Of a stretch of 64,000 nucleotides of DNA, positions 54,091-63,028 are shown one piece after another. Source of the DNA: Roseibacillus ishigakijimensis. GTDB lineage: Bacteria; Verrucomicrobiota; Verrucomicrobiia; Verrucomicrobiales; Akkermansiaceae. Location of the stretch: the NCBI RefSeq assembly GCF_016595415.1, contig NZ_JAENIO010000003.1, forward strand, positions 1 to 64,000, written 5' to 3'. Under the pieces are notes generated by a model. That model saw only the letters and a list, made by a program, of their open reading frames with translations, had not been told where the DNA came from and did no database searches. The translations under genes and the position numbers were made by a program. Position 1 is the stretch's first letter. Each line of letters begins with the position of its first letter.

Positions 54091-56877
54091 TTAATGGGTG
54101 TTTAGGGCATAGGTTGTTTCTTCGTCGGCGCGGCGCTCATTGCGCACCGACCAAGCGGCGGTTCGAAGCAGGTTGATGAAGAGTGATAATTTCTTGTTGA
54201 AATCTTGTTTCTCAGCAGGGTTGTTCGGCCCCGTGAGGGTGCCCAGTTCTTCCCAATATCTTGTGAAGTCCTCTTTTTTCGTGGCTTCCGGGTGTCCTCC
54301 GTCATTGTGAGTGAGAACGTGCTCAACCTCTCGCAGTAAGAGTTTGCCAAAGAGTGGGTCGAATGACTCGTCTTCTCGGAGGCTCTTGGAGTGGTTCAGA
54401 TAAGGAACTAACAAGGCCTCCACCTTGTGTGGGAACCGGCCTTTGAGGCTCTCGCTCAACAAGTCCGTGATGAGGCTTTGCAGCAAAAGGTAGCCCGCCG
54501 AATCGGCAGTCTTCTTCGAGTCCGTGGACCACTTGCAGCCCCATTCCAGAATCTCGCCCGAGCGCTTCATCACGGTGATGGCCAGAGCCGCGCGGTTCAG
54601 TTGTTTCTTAGCCCGCTTTTCTGCCGACTGCGCGGCCCGAACCACATCTTGCAGCGGCGACTTTTGGTGGGCGATGGCGATGCCGACAGAGACGTCAGTG
54701 GCGGGTCCAGGCAGAAGCACGGAGAATTCGACTGGGTCGGAAAGGAGACCTTTACTCTCACCAAACGTCGCTCCCGAATCTTCGTGCAAGCGCAGGTAGC
54801 CCTCCTCGTCGCAGTTGAAGAGACGGCTTTTGCGGTCCGAGCGGCGCTTCTTTCCTTCTCCGATTAATTTGCCTCGAACTTTGTTGAGATGATCTTTTTC
54901 GCCCCGGAAGGCGGCGCGCAGGGCCCGTGCGCAAGCGACGGCATCTTTGGCGGGCAGCATGGCGAGAACATCATCGCCTCCGGCATAAAGAAGACGGCCG
55001 TCGAAGGCTTCCACGATGCGTTGCGCACAGTGGAAAGAAAAGTTGCCCAGCGCTTCCGAGAACTGTTGGTGCCAAGCCGGAGTGATGGCGCGGCGGGCTT
55101 CCAGAAAATCGGGAGCTTTTTCTTCGTAGTATTTGAGCGCTTCTGGAGAGAGGCAGTGGCGCATTTTCGGCGATTTGGATCCGGAGATCCACTTGCCCAT
55201 CTCGTCGCCGTCGAGGGCGAGGATGGCAAAATATTTTTCCCCCTCGCTCTCCTCGTATTCGTCGCTATCGGCGAAAGGGTCACCCTTCGCAATGGCGTGG
55301 GTGTTCGGCATGGGGTGCATCTCTTTGAGGGTGCTTGCCGAGATGCCAATCTCGTCCGGCAAGTAGCAATGCCACCACAGTCGCTTGATGAGGGTGGAAG
55401 CTCCCAGGAGTTCGTTGGCCTTGAAGGTGCCTTTGCTCATGCCGAGGATGAGACCCAATTTTTCGGCATCCTCGTTCCCGGAGGGAATGATCAACACCGC
55501 CTCCTCCTTACCGTTGAGGGAGTCCTTGTTGAACGTTGTTCCCGATTTCCATTCTCCCGTAGACCAAGCCTCGAAGGGACGCTGGGCTTTGGTGCCGTCG
55601 TGCAGCCATTGCAAGAGAGCGTTGAGAAGGCCCCATGCGGAAGTGGGAGAGGGATCGTATTGCGGTTTACAGTCTTCCTGCTGTATCATGTCCCGAATGG
55701 CGGCGATGGGAGCTCGGGGTTGATACCCCTTATCTTGTTTTTCGTCGGGAGGAAGGAGTTCATCAGCCTGCTTCCACACCTCCTCAAAGCCTTCCGGGAT
55801 GGCCAGGGTTTGCCAATGAAGGTCAAGGATGCGGGAGGTTTGTTCGTCGAAGCGGTCTCTCTCAAATTGGAGACCTAGTTTCCCAACTTCTCGCGCAACT
55901 GTGCCGGCGATATCGCTGAGTGTCTTCTGGATGGTCTTCCCGAGTTTGGCAGCGAATTCCTCGCAGGTTTCTCCGTTAGGAAGGGTGGCCGGAAGCACGG
56001 CCAGAAAACGATTGGGTAATGATGGAGTGAGGAGCTTGGACAAGTTGTATTCTTGATATCCCAAGCCCTTCCAGACTGTGTTCTCAGAAAAAGTGACTTT
56101 CTCAAATATCTCTCTCAGTTGCAGATCAAGAAGAGGTTGGTCGAGGAGGTTGGGGAAAATGACGTGATCGGGACCCAACTCGCGGGCGATCTCACCCAAG
56201 GCCGTGCTGATGAGGTAGGAAAGAAGGTAAGAACCCGACCACAAGTCCCTCGTGGACCGCGCGGAGGCGATGAAGGGTTGCACGGGACCGAGGGAAAAAA
56301 GGAGGAGGCGGGGATTCTGACTGGCGTCGATAAAGGTCTTGGTCCTGCCTTGGGCATCGGTGGAGCAGGGAATCTGGCAGGATTGCAGTGCGGAGGTGAC
56401 ACCCAGATGATGCCAGATGCTGTGGTCGGGAATGCGGGTGTCGGCGGGAAGAAAGGGGAAGCGGGCATCCGCGCTCGAAGCCCAGTTTCGCCAGAAGCGC
56501 CAGGCGCAGAGGTAGTCCGCCCTTGGGTCGTTGCCATCCAGGAGGAAGGGCCGGGTCTTTTGGCTGGTTTCGAGGGCTTCCATCGCCGAGCCGAACTTGG
56601 GGGCGGTGACCGTTGCCTCTCCCAAAGCATGAGGGAGTCTTTCCAATTCATCGAGAGACTGGCGCAAGCGTTTGGGATGGGGGAAGGGGAGGCGGTCTGC
56701 GGCGGAGGCGGCCCAGTCGGCGGACTTGTCAAAGCTCTCCTCGTCGGAAAACTGGTCCAAAGCCTTGAGCCAAGCGGCCCGGAACTCGTGACTGGCAATA
56801 TCTGTTGTCTTGTCGGGGGTGTCGTGAAGATAAGCGTTCAGCTTGCGGCGCCAAAGGTGATCGGAGGAACTGTTCAT
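54091..56877 (-). CDS. cas10: Type III-B large subunit Cmr2 (Cas10)
   Basis: A 928-residue Cas10. The N-terminal HD nuclease domain has AYLHDTPDK (H18-D19). The first palm domain contains LLLFSLGPVQPFIASARSTR. The second contains LALDGDEMGKWISG near residue 565 and LLYAGGDDVLAML near 634, the GGDD motif of the cyclic-oligoadenylate cyclase, both intact. So DNase and cyclase activities should both be possible. It is the first gene of the leftward cas operon, 73 bases from a divergent LysR-type gene. Confidence 0.94.
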   Translation of the reverse strand: MNSSSDHLWRRKLNAYLHDTPDKTTDIASHEFRAAWLKALDQFSDEESFDKSADWAASAADRLPFPHPKRLRQSLDELERLPHALGEATVTAPKFGSAMEALETSQKTRPFLLDGNDPRADYLCAWRFWRNWASSADARFPFLPADTRIPDHSIWHHLGVTSALQSCQIPCSTDAQGRTKTFIDASQNPRLLLFSLGPVQPFIASARSTRDLWSGSYLLSYLISTALGEIARELGPDHVIFPNLLDQPLLDLQLREIFEKVTFSENTVWKGLGYQEYNLSKLLTPSLPNRFLAVLPATLPNGETCEEFAAKLGKTIQKTLSDIAGTVAREVGKLGLQFERDRFDEQTSRILDLHWQTLAIPEGFEEVWKQADELLPPDEKQDKGYQPRAPIAAIRDMIQQEDCKPQYDPSPTSAWGLLNALLQWLHDGTKAQRPFEAWSTGEWKSGTTFNKDSLNGKEEAVLIIPSGNEDAEKLGLILGMSKGTFKANELLGASTLIKRLWWHCYLPDEIGISASTLKEMHPMPNTHAIAKGDPFADSDEYEESEGEKYFAILALDGDEMGKWISGSKSPKMRHCLSPEALKYYEEKAPDFLEARRAITPAWHQQFSEALGNFSFHCAQRIVEAFDGRLLYAGGDDVLAMLPAKDAVACARALRAAFRGEKDHLNKVRGKLIGEGKKRRSDRKSRLFNCDEEGYLRLHEDSGATFGESKGLLSDPVEFSVLLPGPATDVSVGIAIAHQKSPLQDVVRAAQSAEKRAKKQLNRAALAITVMKRSGEILEWGCKWSTDSKKTADSAGYLLLQSLITDLLSESLKGRFPHKVEALLVPYLNHSKSLREDESFDPLFGKLLLREVEHVLTHNDGGHPEATKKEDFTRYWEELGTLTGPNNPAEKQDFNKKLSLFINLLRTAAWSVRNERRADEETTYALNTH

Positions 56878-56912
56878 TATTCGTTATCAGAAATGGCAGG
56901 AGGTGGAAAGGA

Positions 56913-56941
56913 TTGCAAGAGATAAGTTTCTCTGTTATGAC
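56913..56941 (+). promoter_or_regulatory. Likely LysR gene promoter with an internal dyad
   Basis: TTGCAA (56913-56918), a 17-base spacer and TATGAC (56936-56941) form a plausible sigma-70 promoter for the rightward LysR gene. Within it, ATAA-N9-TTAT (56922-56938) and GAGATAAGTTTCTC make a dyad that a LysR-type dimer could bind. The same 73 bases must also hold the cas10 promoter. Confidence 0.5.
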
Positions 56942-56950
56942 TGAAAAATC

Positions 56951-57838
56951 ATGAAAGGAGTGACTCTGGCGAGGCTTGCGGTGTTAGAATCTCTATCTGA
57001 ATCTGTTAGCTTAAATCAGGCGGCGGGCAATGCGGTCCGGCAGTCCCAATTCAGTCATCAGATCAAGTTGCTGGAAAAAGCGACCGGTCTGGTGTTGGTT
57101 GAGCGGGTCGGGAGGCGGCTGCGTCTTTCCCGGAAGGGGTATGAGGTGTTGGGTCGTTACCAAAAGCTGATGAGGGAGATTCAGGGGGAGTCCATTGAAG
57201 GGGATTGCGAAGAGGTGACCATTGCGGGGGGAGAGATGGCATTGGTGCAGTTTGTGATTCCTGCTTTGGCGCCGTGTTTGTTGCCCGATTTTCCTGCTAT
57301 GCGTTTGCGAAATATGCGGAGCGCGGAGGCGATGCAGGAGTTTCGGCGCGGGGTGGTCGATATTGTCTTGAGTTCGAGCGAGCCGCCCAAGGAGGTGGGG
57401 CAACGCTCGCTGCGGTTGCATCAGGGAGATTTTCTTGCTCTCACTCGGCGGAAGTATCCCGCCGCCAAGCGGGTGATGGTTTCAACTATCTTAAAAGAGC
57501 GTCTGATTCTCTTGGAGGGGGTGACCCCGCTCAGAATGGCGTTGGAGCAAGCTGCTGAAAGGCAGGGAGTCCGTTTGCAGATTGCGGCTTTGTGCTCAAC
57601 CTACGAGCAGGCTCTCGCTTTGGCGGCGCAGAGTTCTTTCATGGCAGTGGTGCCGGGCCTCTGCCGCCCCTTGGCCAAGGACAATGGCTTGGGGATTCGC
57701 AAGTTGGCGGGGGATGATTTGCCGGATTCAGAGATTTGGCTGATGCATCGCGAGCAACCGGGCGCGGGAGCGCAGCAGGTTCTGCGAGCCTTGCGGGTTG
57801 GCCTTGGTCCTTGCGCAGGGAGGCGAGGGGATGACTAG
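56951..57838 (+). CDS. LysR-family transcriptional regulator divergent from the cas operon
   Basis: A 295-residue regulator. The N-terminal helix-turn-helix (VSLNQAAGNAVRQSQFSHQI, then KLLEKATGLVLVERVGRRLR) is the LysR type with a few unusual residues, and the rest forms the periplasmic-binding-protein-like sensing domain. It uses ATG at 56951 with no clear Shine-Dalgarno; a downstream start near AAAGGAG is not better. Its position back to back with cas10 suggests control of the CRISPR operon, and possibly itself. The ligand is unknown. Confidence 0.8.
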   Translation: MKGVTLARLAVLESLSESVSLNQAAGNAVRQSQFSHQIKLLEKATGLVLVERVGRRLRLSRKGYEVLGRYQKLMREIQGESIEGDCEEVTIAGGEMALVQFVIPALAPCLLPDFPAMRLRNMRSAEAMQEFRRGVVDIVLSSSEPPKEVGQRSLRLHQGDFLALTRRKYPAAKRVMVSTILKERLILLEGVTPLRMALEQAAERQGVRLQIAALCSTYEQALALAAQSSFMAVVPGLCRPLAKDNGLGIRKLAGDDLPDSEIWLMHREQPGAGAQQVLRALRVGLGPCAGRRGDD

Positions 57839-59286
57839 TCGCGTAGGAAGTGGAAGCGGGTGGGGGAGAGAAATTGGCCGAGAACGGCTTCTTTGGGGAG
57901 CCAGCGGGGAGCTTGCCGGGGGGCGGTGAGAGCGGTGTGGTAAAGGCTGGCCAGTTGCTCCTGGGAGCGGGGCAGGCTGTAGGCTTCCACTTGTGCGGGG
58001 GTGGCTGTGGGCTGCTCCTGCGCGAGGGTCGCGGCCAGCCACTGGCGCAAGGAGTCCAGATAGGGGGCCTGGCCTTTGAGCACTTGCTGAATGACTGTCT
58101 CCTGGTGGTCTTCGGGCAAGGCTCCGAAGTCGACTTCGTTCCCGCTGGTGAGATGGGCCCATGCGGCGGTGAGGTCTTCGTCGGATAAAGGGAAGTTATA
58201 GTTTTGGTAGTTTTCTTGCAGGCGGGATTGCAGTTGTGCTTTTAGGGCGGAATGATCAAGAGCGGAGAGAGGGATGGGAAGGTGTTGATAGAAGCGCCCG
58301 GGTTCGATGCCATGGGTGCGGAAGTCGGAAGTGATTTCCGGGAGGTCGCGACCAAAGAGGGGTTTGCCCCGCAGGGCGGGCTCGAGGTAGGCGAGTCCGA
58401 AGCCTTCTGCGATGGATGTGGTCACGAGATGGGTGGCATGGGAGACCCAGGTGGCGAAGTTGCTTTCTTTCCCCGGACGAGGGGGCAATCGATCGGTGAC
58501 GTCGAAGAGGACGGGGAGGTGGTTTTCCTTGGCAAAGGCCACCCAGCGGTCGTGTTCTGCCTGCCAACGGGGATTCTCGGGGGCGAGGGAGATGGCAAAG
58601 CGGGTGCCCGGGGGGGCGAGGGCGGCGAGGAGAACCATTTCGCCCAGATTTTTTCTGCGAATGCCTCGCACCGGGTAAAGGACGAGGGCCGGGGTGTTGC
58701 CTTCGGAGAGTGCGGGCGCGGAGTCCGCTACCACGGCATTGGGCAGGAGGTGGCTTTGGCTTTCCGGGAGTCCCGCTTGTTTCAGGAAGCGTTGGTCGCG
58801 GCTGTTGATAAAGGCGTAGTGGATCTGGGGGGCCAGGGGGTAGAGGTGCTCCCCGGTGAGGAGGGGGTAGTTGTGGGGCCGGTTGTCTTCAGCGAAATCG
58901 TGCAACTGGAGAATGAAGGGGGTGCCGCTATGGGCGAGGTCGCGGATGAGCCCGGGGAAGCCGGCATGCTTGCCCAAGGTGGCATTATGCAGGTGCCAGA
59001 GGTCGGGCTCGCCACCCATCTCCCGGGCGAAAGCGGCGCGAAGACGGGGGAAGAGGGGGGAGGAGTCCGGAGCGGGCTCGCTTTGGTAATCGAGTTCGGG
59101 GAGGGTGAGGTGGGGGAGGGCCTTGGGGGCAGGTCCGGCGGAAAGGACGCGGTGGGAGATGCCGAGGCTGCTGAGAGCCTGCGATTGATTGGCAACGACT
59201 TTGCTGACTCCTCCCGTGCGGAGATGGTAGTGGACGAGCGCGGCTTTCAACGGGACCAGTGAAGGGCAAGTGGAGGGGAACTGCAA
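57835..59286 (-). CDS. GT-B glycosyltransferase (GT4-like)
   Basis: A 483-residue protein. The N-terminal domain begins AALVHYHLRTGGVSKVVANQ, the classical GT4 start; the C-terminal nucleotide-sugar domain contains LYPVRGIRRKNLGEMVLLAA and TTSIAEGFGLAYLEPALRGK with the Glu-x7-Glu motif. A C-terminal extension of about 100 residues is unusual. The start is a TTG at 59286, preceded by AAAGGA; another TTG at 59250 is possible. It overlaps the LysR gene by four bases at the 3' ends. The sugar acceptor is not known. Confidence 0.75.
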   Translation of the reverse strand: MQFPSTCPSLVPLKAALVHYHLRTGGVSKVVANQSQALSSLGISHRVLSAGPAPKALPHLTLPELDYQSEPAPDSSPLFPRLRAAFAREMGGEPDLWHLHNATLGKHAGFPGLIRDLAHSGTPFILQLHDFAEDNRPHNYPLLTGEHLYPLAPQIHYAFINSRDQRFLKQAGLPESQSHLLPNAVVADSAPALSEGNTPALVLYPVRGIRRKNLGEMVLLAALAPPGTRFAISLAPENPRWQAEHDRWVAFAKENHLPVLFDVTDRLPPRPGKESNFATWVSHATHLVTTSIAEGFGLAYLEPALRGKPLFGRDLPEITSDFRTHGIEPGRFYQHLPIPLSALDHSALKAQLQSRLQENYQNYNFPLSDEDLTAAWAHLTSGNEVDFGALPEDHQETVIQQVLKGQAPYLDSLRQWLAATLAQEQPTATPAQVEAYSLPRSQEQLASLYHTALTAPRQAPRWLPKEAVLGQFLSPTRFHFLRD

Positions 59287-59416
59287 TGCGGTCCTTTGGC
59301 AAAATGGCTCCGGGAGGGGGATTTCCCGTCCGGGGCGTTGACGGGTTGGGGTCGCTTGGCCAGACTACCCGGCCCGGTGGGAAGAAATTTCCCCAGGGAG
59401 TAATTGATATTTGGCG

Positions 59417-61906
59417 ATGAAACCTTCCCTCCCCGGATACGAAACAGGTGATCTCATTGGTGAGGGCGTGTGTGGTGCCGTCTGGGCGGCCCGGGATGAG
59501 AGTGGTCGCGCTTGTGCCCTGCGGGTGCTGGATACCCTTTCGGTCAATTTCGACCTCGCGCGTGAACGGGTCAAGCGCTTGCCTCCGGAGTTAGCGCTCT
59601 CCTCTGGGGTTCTTCCGGTTGAAAAACAGTTCTTTGCGCAAAAGCCGGTGGTGGAGGTGAGCCCCTTGGTGGGGGGGGATGCCCAGGAGCCGCGGACCTT
59701 GCAACGGCAGTTGGGCGGGTATTTGGCAACTGCGGAATCCCGGGAGCTGGTGCCGCACTTGGCGCGGGCGTTGGCGACATTGCATAGTTTTCAGATCGCC
59801 CATGGTAATCTGAAGCCGGGGAATATCTTCCTCATTGCGGAGGGTGGGGTGGCGGTAGCGGACTATGGTTTGGGCTGGATGCCGGGGATCGATGTTTTGG
59901 AGTTCACCGATGCCCTTCTCTACATGGCTCCCGAGCAGTTGGAAGATCCCTCCGGTTACCTGCATGGGGCGGGCTATCGCTGGGATGTTTTTTCCTTCGG
60001 GGTGTTGGCCTATCGTTTGTTGGAGGGGTGTTTTCCGCGTTTTGACGTCTTTTTCTCCGATCTGGCCCCTCCGGCAGGGCAAGACCGGGGACCGGCCTAT
60101 GACCTGAATTTTGAGGAACTGGCGAGTCTGCTGCGAGCCGAGGAAGTGCGTCCCTGGGAGGGGGCGACGGACGAAATTTTGCGTGGGGTGGTAGAGCGTT
60201 GTTTGCATCCTGATCCGGAAAAGCGCTTCCGGGATATGGTTGAGCTTTGCGAGATTTGGGACTGGGAAATCCAGAAGGCGGAACACGCCGCGGAAGTGGC
60301 CGAGATGGCGGCGGCCCACGCGCAGGAAGTCTTTTCCTTACAAGAGGCCCAGGCTAGCGAGCTTGCGGGTTGGAAGCAGAAACTGCGGCGCACCCGACGG
60401 ATTAAGAATACGCTGGGGGCGGGTTTCCTGCTCAGCTTGCTGGCGGGGGGAGCGACGGCGGTGACTTGGTCCGGGAGGGAGGAGACCCTGGCGGCCCGGA
60501 TTGCGGATTTGCAGAAGGAGACTTCCCGCGCGCTGCGCAGTGAGGAGGCGGCCCGGCTGGCGCGGGAGGAGGCTGAGCGCGAGCGCCAGGTGATGGCCGC
60601 GCGTTTGGCTGAGAGTGAACAGGATGGCGAGTTGCTGGAGGCGGGTCGCGAGCTGCTGCTGGATTGGGCTTTCCGGGAGGGGGGCGATGGCTTGCCTGTT
60701 TTACAGGGGCGGCAAGAGCGCCTGGAGGAGCTGGATGCGCAATATGAGAAGCTTTTGCAGAGGCAATCGCCGGGGGTGGAGAAATGGGGGGAGCGTTGGC
60801 GGACGGAGCGGGCCTTGCTGGCGCTTGCCCGGGGGGATTGGCAGGCGGCCCGCGAGGGAGTGGCGGGAGAATTGGGTCAGCTGGGGGCGCGGGGGGGCGT
60901 TCGTTTGCTGGTGAAGGAATCGCTCGTGCAGGCTGTGGACCCCGGGGACCTCGCGCGCGTGCGGGAGGGGGTGGCCGCGATGGCTGAGGAGCAGGAGCGG
61001 GCTTGGCTGGCTGCGGTTCTCGATTTGGTGGCGGTGCGTTCCCAGCTCCACTTGGGTCAGGAGGAAGAAGCTTTGGACGCTCTTCTGGCGTTGTCCGAGC
61101 GGGTGGCCGAGCTGCCAGTGGCAGGCGAGGCGGGCTTGATTTCGCTGTGGAAAATGCGTCTGCGTCGAGAGGCTGCCGAGGTGGCGGTGGGGGTCGGTCG
61201 CGACGAATTGGCAGCGGATCTTCGGGAGCAGGTGATCTCCGTGTTGCGGACGAGCCTGGAGGCCGAGGCTTTGTCGCCACAGATGGAGGCTGCTCTGCGG
61301 GAGCAATTTATCTTGGCGGCCGAGGGCTTGGGGGAGGAACTCTATGCAGAGGGGGAGCTGGCTGCGGCGGCAGAGCTAGCCAGGGAGGCCATCGCTCTCG
61401 CTCCGCCTGAGCCCGGACCCCGCACGGCCATCTCGCTGGCGGTCCAGCAGGCGGTGTTGGCGGGGATTGCGAGGGAAAAAGGAGAGCTTGAGGAAGCGCG
61501 CAGCTATTTGCAGGACGGTCTGGAGTTGATTGGGGAACCCTTTGCCGATCCCGCTGAGGAACGGTGGCGGAAATACCGGCGGGCGGTCTTGCAGTGGCAA
61601 TTGGCGGCCGTGCTGGGGCAGAGCGACGATGGCGAGGGGGAGCAATCGGTGGGACAAGAAGCGCGCGAGCTTCTGCAGCAATTGCTGGCCGGGGGGGACC
61701 GGGCTCCCAGTGCCCGGGAGATCCACCACGTGCTCGGCTACCTCTGTGGCGATCTCGCCCGGGCCCACCAGGGTGAGCAACGGGAAAAATTGTTAGAGAC
61801 CGCAATCGCCTCTTGGCAAGCCCTGCTCGCTCTCGACCCGGAAAATCCGGAATATCGGGCCGGGCTGACCTGGTGCGAGAAGCTGCTTGCTGGCGAGGTG
61901 GAGTGA
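59417..61906 (+). CDS. Ser/Thr kinase-like membrane protein, probable pseudokinase
   Basis: An 829-residue protein. The kinase-like domain (1-285) has a normal glycine loop (GEGVCGAVW) but the ATP-binding Lys is replaced by Arg (CALRVL, R36) and the catalytic Asp by Asn (HGNLKPGN, N131); the DFG motif reads DYG. These changes suggest loss of catalysis. A membrane helix follows (LGAGFLLSLLAGGATAVTW, about 325-343), then a coiled coil and a long helical tail with TPR-like repeats (about 400-830). The ATG at 59417 follows AGGGAG. It is convergent with the ROK gene. Confidence 0.8.
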   Translation: MKPSLPGYETGDLIGEGVCGAVWAARDESGRACALRVLDTLSVNFDLARERVKRLPPELALSSGVLPVEKQFFAQKPVVEVSPLVGGDAQEPRTLQRQLGGYLATAESRELVPHLARALATLHSFQIAHGNLKPGNIFLIAEGGVAVADYGLGWMPGIDVLEFTDALLYMAPEQLEDPSGYLHGAGYRWDVFSFGVLAYRLLEGCFPRFDVFFSDLAPPAGQDRGPAYDLNFEELASLLRAEEVRPWEGATDEILRGVVERCLHPDPEKRFRDMVELCEIWDWEIQKAEHAAEVAEMAAAHAQEVFSLQEAQASELAGWKQKLRRTRRIKNTLGAGFLLSLLAGGATAVTWSGREETLAARIADLQKETSRALRSEEAARLAREEAERERQVMAARLAESEQDGELLEAGRELLLDWAFREGGDGLPVLQGRQERLEELDAQYEKLLQRQSPGVEKWGERWRTERALLALARGDWQAAREGVAGELGQLGARGGVRLLVKESLVQAVDPGDLARVREGVAAMAEEQERAWLAAVLDLVAVRSQLHLGQEEEALDALLALSERVAELPVAGEAGLISLWKMRLRREAAEVAVGVGRDELAADLREQVISVLRTSLEAEALSPQMEAALREQFILAAEGLGEELYAEGELAAAAELAREAIALAPPEPGPRTAISLAVQQAVLAGIAREKGELEEARSYLQDGLELIGEPFADPAEERWRKYRRAVLQWQLAAVLGQSDDGEGEQSVGQEARELLQQLLAGGDRAPSAREIHHVLGYLCGDLARAHQGEQREKLLETAIASWQALLALDPENPEYRAGLTWCEKLLAGEVE

Positions 61907-61964
61907 GCGGAGGGCGGTCGGACAGCTGGAGAATGCTTGGCTCGCCATTCTGCGACCGTGAACT

Positions 61965-61992
61965 TGAAGGAGGAATCTCGCTTCCTCCTTCA
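61965..61992. terminator. Hairpin between the pseudokinase and ROK genes
   Basis: TGAAGGAGGAA pairs exactly with TTCCTCCTTCA around TCTCGC. No T tract on either strand, so it may be a weak or factor-dependent end for the two converging genes. Confidence 0.5.
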
Positions 61993-62012
61993 GCGAGAGC
62001 CATTCACTGGCT

Positions 62013-62939
62013 TCAGAGGCGTTCGAGGGCTTGGTTGGCTGCTCCCAGCATACCGGCCTCATTGCCAAAGTGGGCGGGGAGAAGTTGGAGATTTTCTTTG
62101 AAGGGTTCTCCGATTTGGGAAAAGAGTTTTTCCTTGAGGGGGAGAAACAGGAGATCGCCGGCCTTGGAGACCCCTCCACCGATGATGATGGCCTCGGGAT
62201 TGAGCAGAAAAACGGTTGAGGTGAGGGCACAGGCAAGCTTTTCGGCAATGCCGTCCCACACCCGGAGAGCGACCGGATCGCCCTCGAGGGCGGATTCGGC
62301 GAGGGTTTTGGGAGAGCAGTCGTCGAGGGAGAGACGGTGGCCGGCCTCGCGGTAGAGCTCCCGGGCGCGCGCCACAATCTCGTTGTTGCCGATGTATTCT
62401 TCGAGGCCGCCATGGTTGCCATATGGGCCGGTGCGGCCCTTGTAATTGATGGACACGTGGCCGAGCTCCGAGCCCACTGAATTGGCTCCGCGGGCCAGTT
62501 TGCCATCGATGACGAGGCCGCCGCCCACCCCGGTGCCAAGGGTGAGAGCCACCAGGTGGTTGAAGCCGCGTCCGGCCCCCAGCTTCCACTCCGCGTAGGC
62601 CATGGCATTGGCATCATTGTCGATGGTGGCGGGCAAGCGCAGGCGGTCCTCCAGTTCCTTTTTCAGGAAAATATTGGTCCACCCTTCCACATTGGTCAGG
62701 CGATGGACCCGACCGGTGGGGAAGTCGACAAAGCCGGGCATCCCTGCTCCCACTGCCGCGATGCCGGGGAAACGAGCCCGGAGGGCCTCCGCCGTGCGGG
62801 CGATATCATCGATGAGAGGGGGCGCCGAGGTGTAGTCCTGGGTGGCGATGGGGGGGGCTTTGTCCAGAATTTCCGAACCTTGCACCACCCCGATTTTTAC
62901 CGTGGTGCCCCCGAAGTCGATGCCAATTGCCTGTTGCAT
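62013..62939 (-). CDS. ROK-family sugar kinase
   Basis: A 308-residue protein. The phosphate motif is IGIDFGGTTVKIGVV and later GAGMPGFVD and LTLGTGVGGG, with catalytic Asp in IDNDANAMAYAEW. The region that in most ROK proteins binds zinc (GHxxx...C.CG..GC.E) reads GHVSINYKGRTGPYGNHGGLEEY, so the His is kept but all three Cys are lost. Glucokinase is the likeliest role. It lies downstream of carA on the same strand with 89 bases between. Confidence 0.87.
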   Translation of the reverse strand: MQQAIGIDFGGTTVKIGVVQGSEILDKAPPIATQDYTSAPPLIDDIARTAEALRARFPGIAAVGAGMPGFVDFPTGRVHRLTNVEGWTNIFLKKELEDRLRLPATIDNDANAMAYAEWKLGAGRGFNHLVALTLGTGVGGGLVIDGKLARGANSVGSELGHVSINYKGRTGPYGNHGGLEEYIGNNEIVARARELYREAGHRLSLDDCSPKTLAESALEGDPVALRVWDGIAEKLACALTSTVFLLNPEAIIIGGGVSKAGDLLFLPLKEKLFSQIGEPFKENLQLLPAHFGNEAGMLGAANQALERL

Positions 62940-63028
62940 GGCGCGACCTTAGCGACTCTCGGGAAGAGGGGGAGGAGAAATTCCGTCGTCCTTGCCATCA
63001 CCTCTCCCGTCGATTCGAGGGAAGGCCC

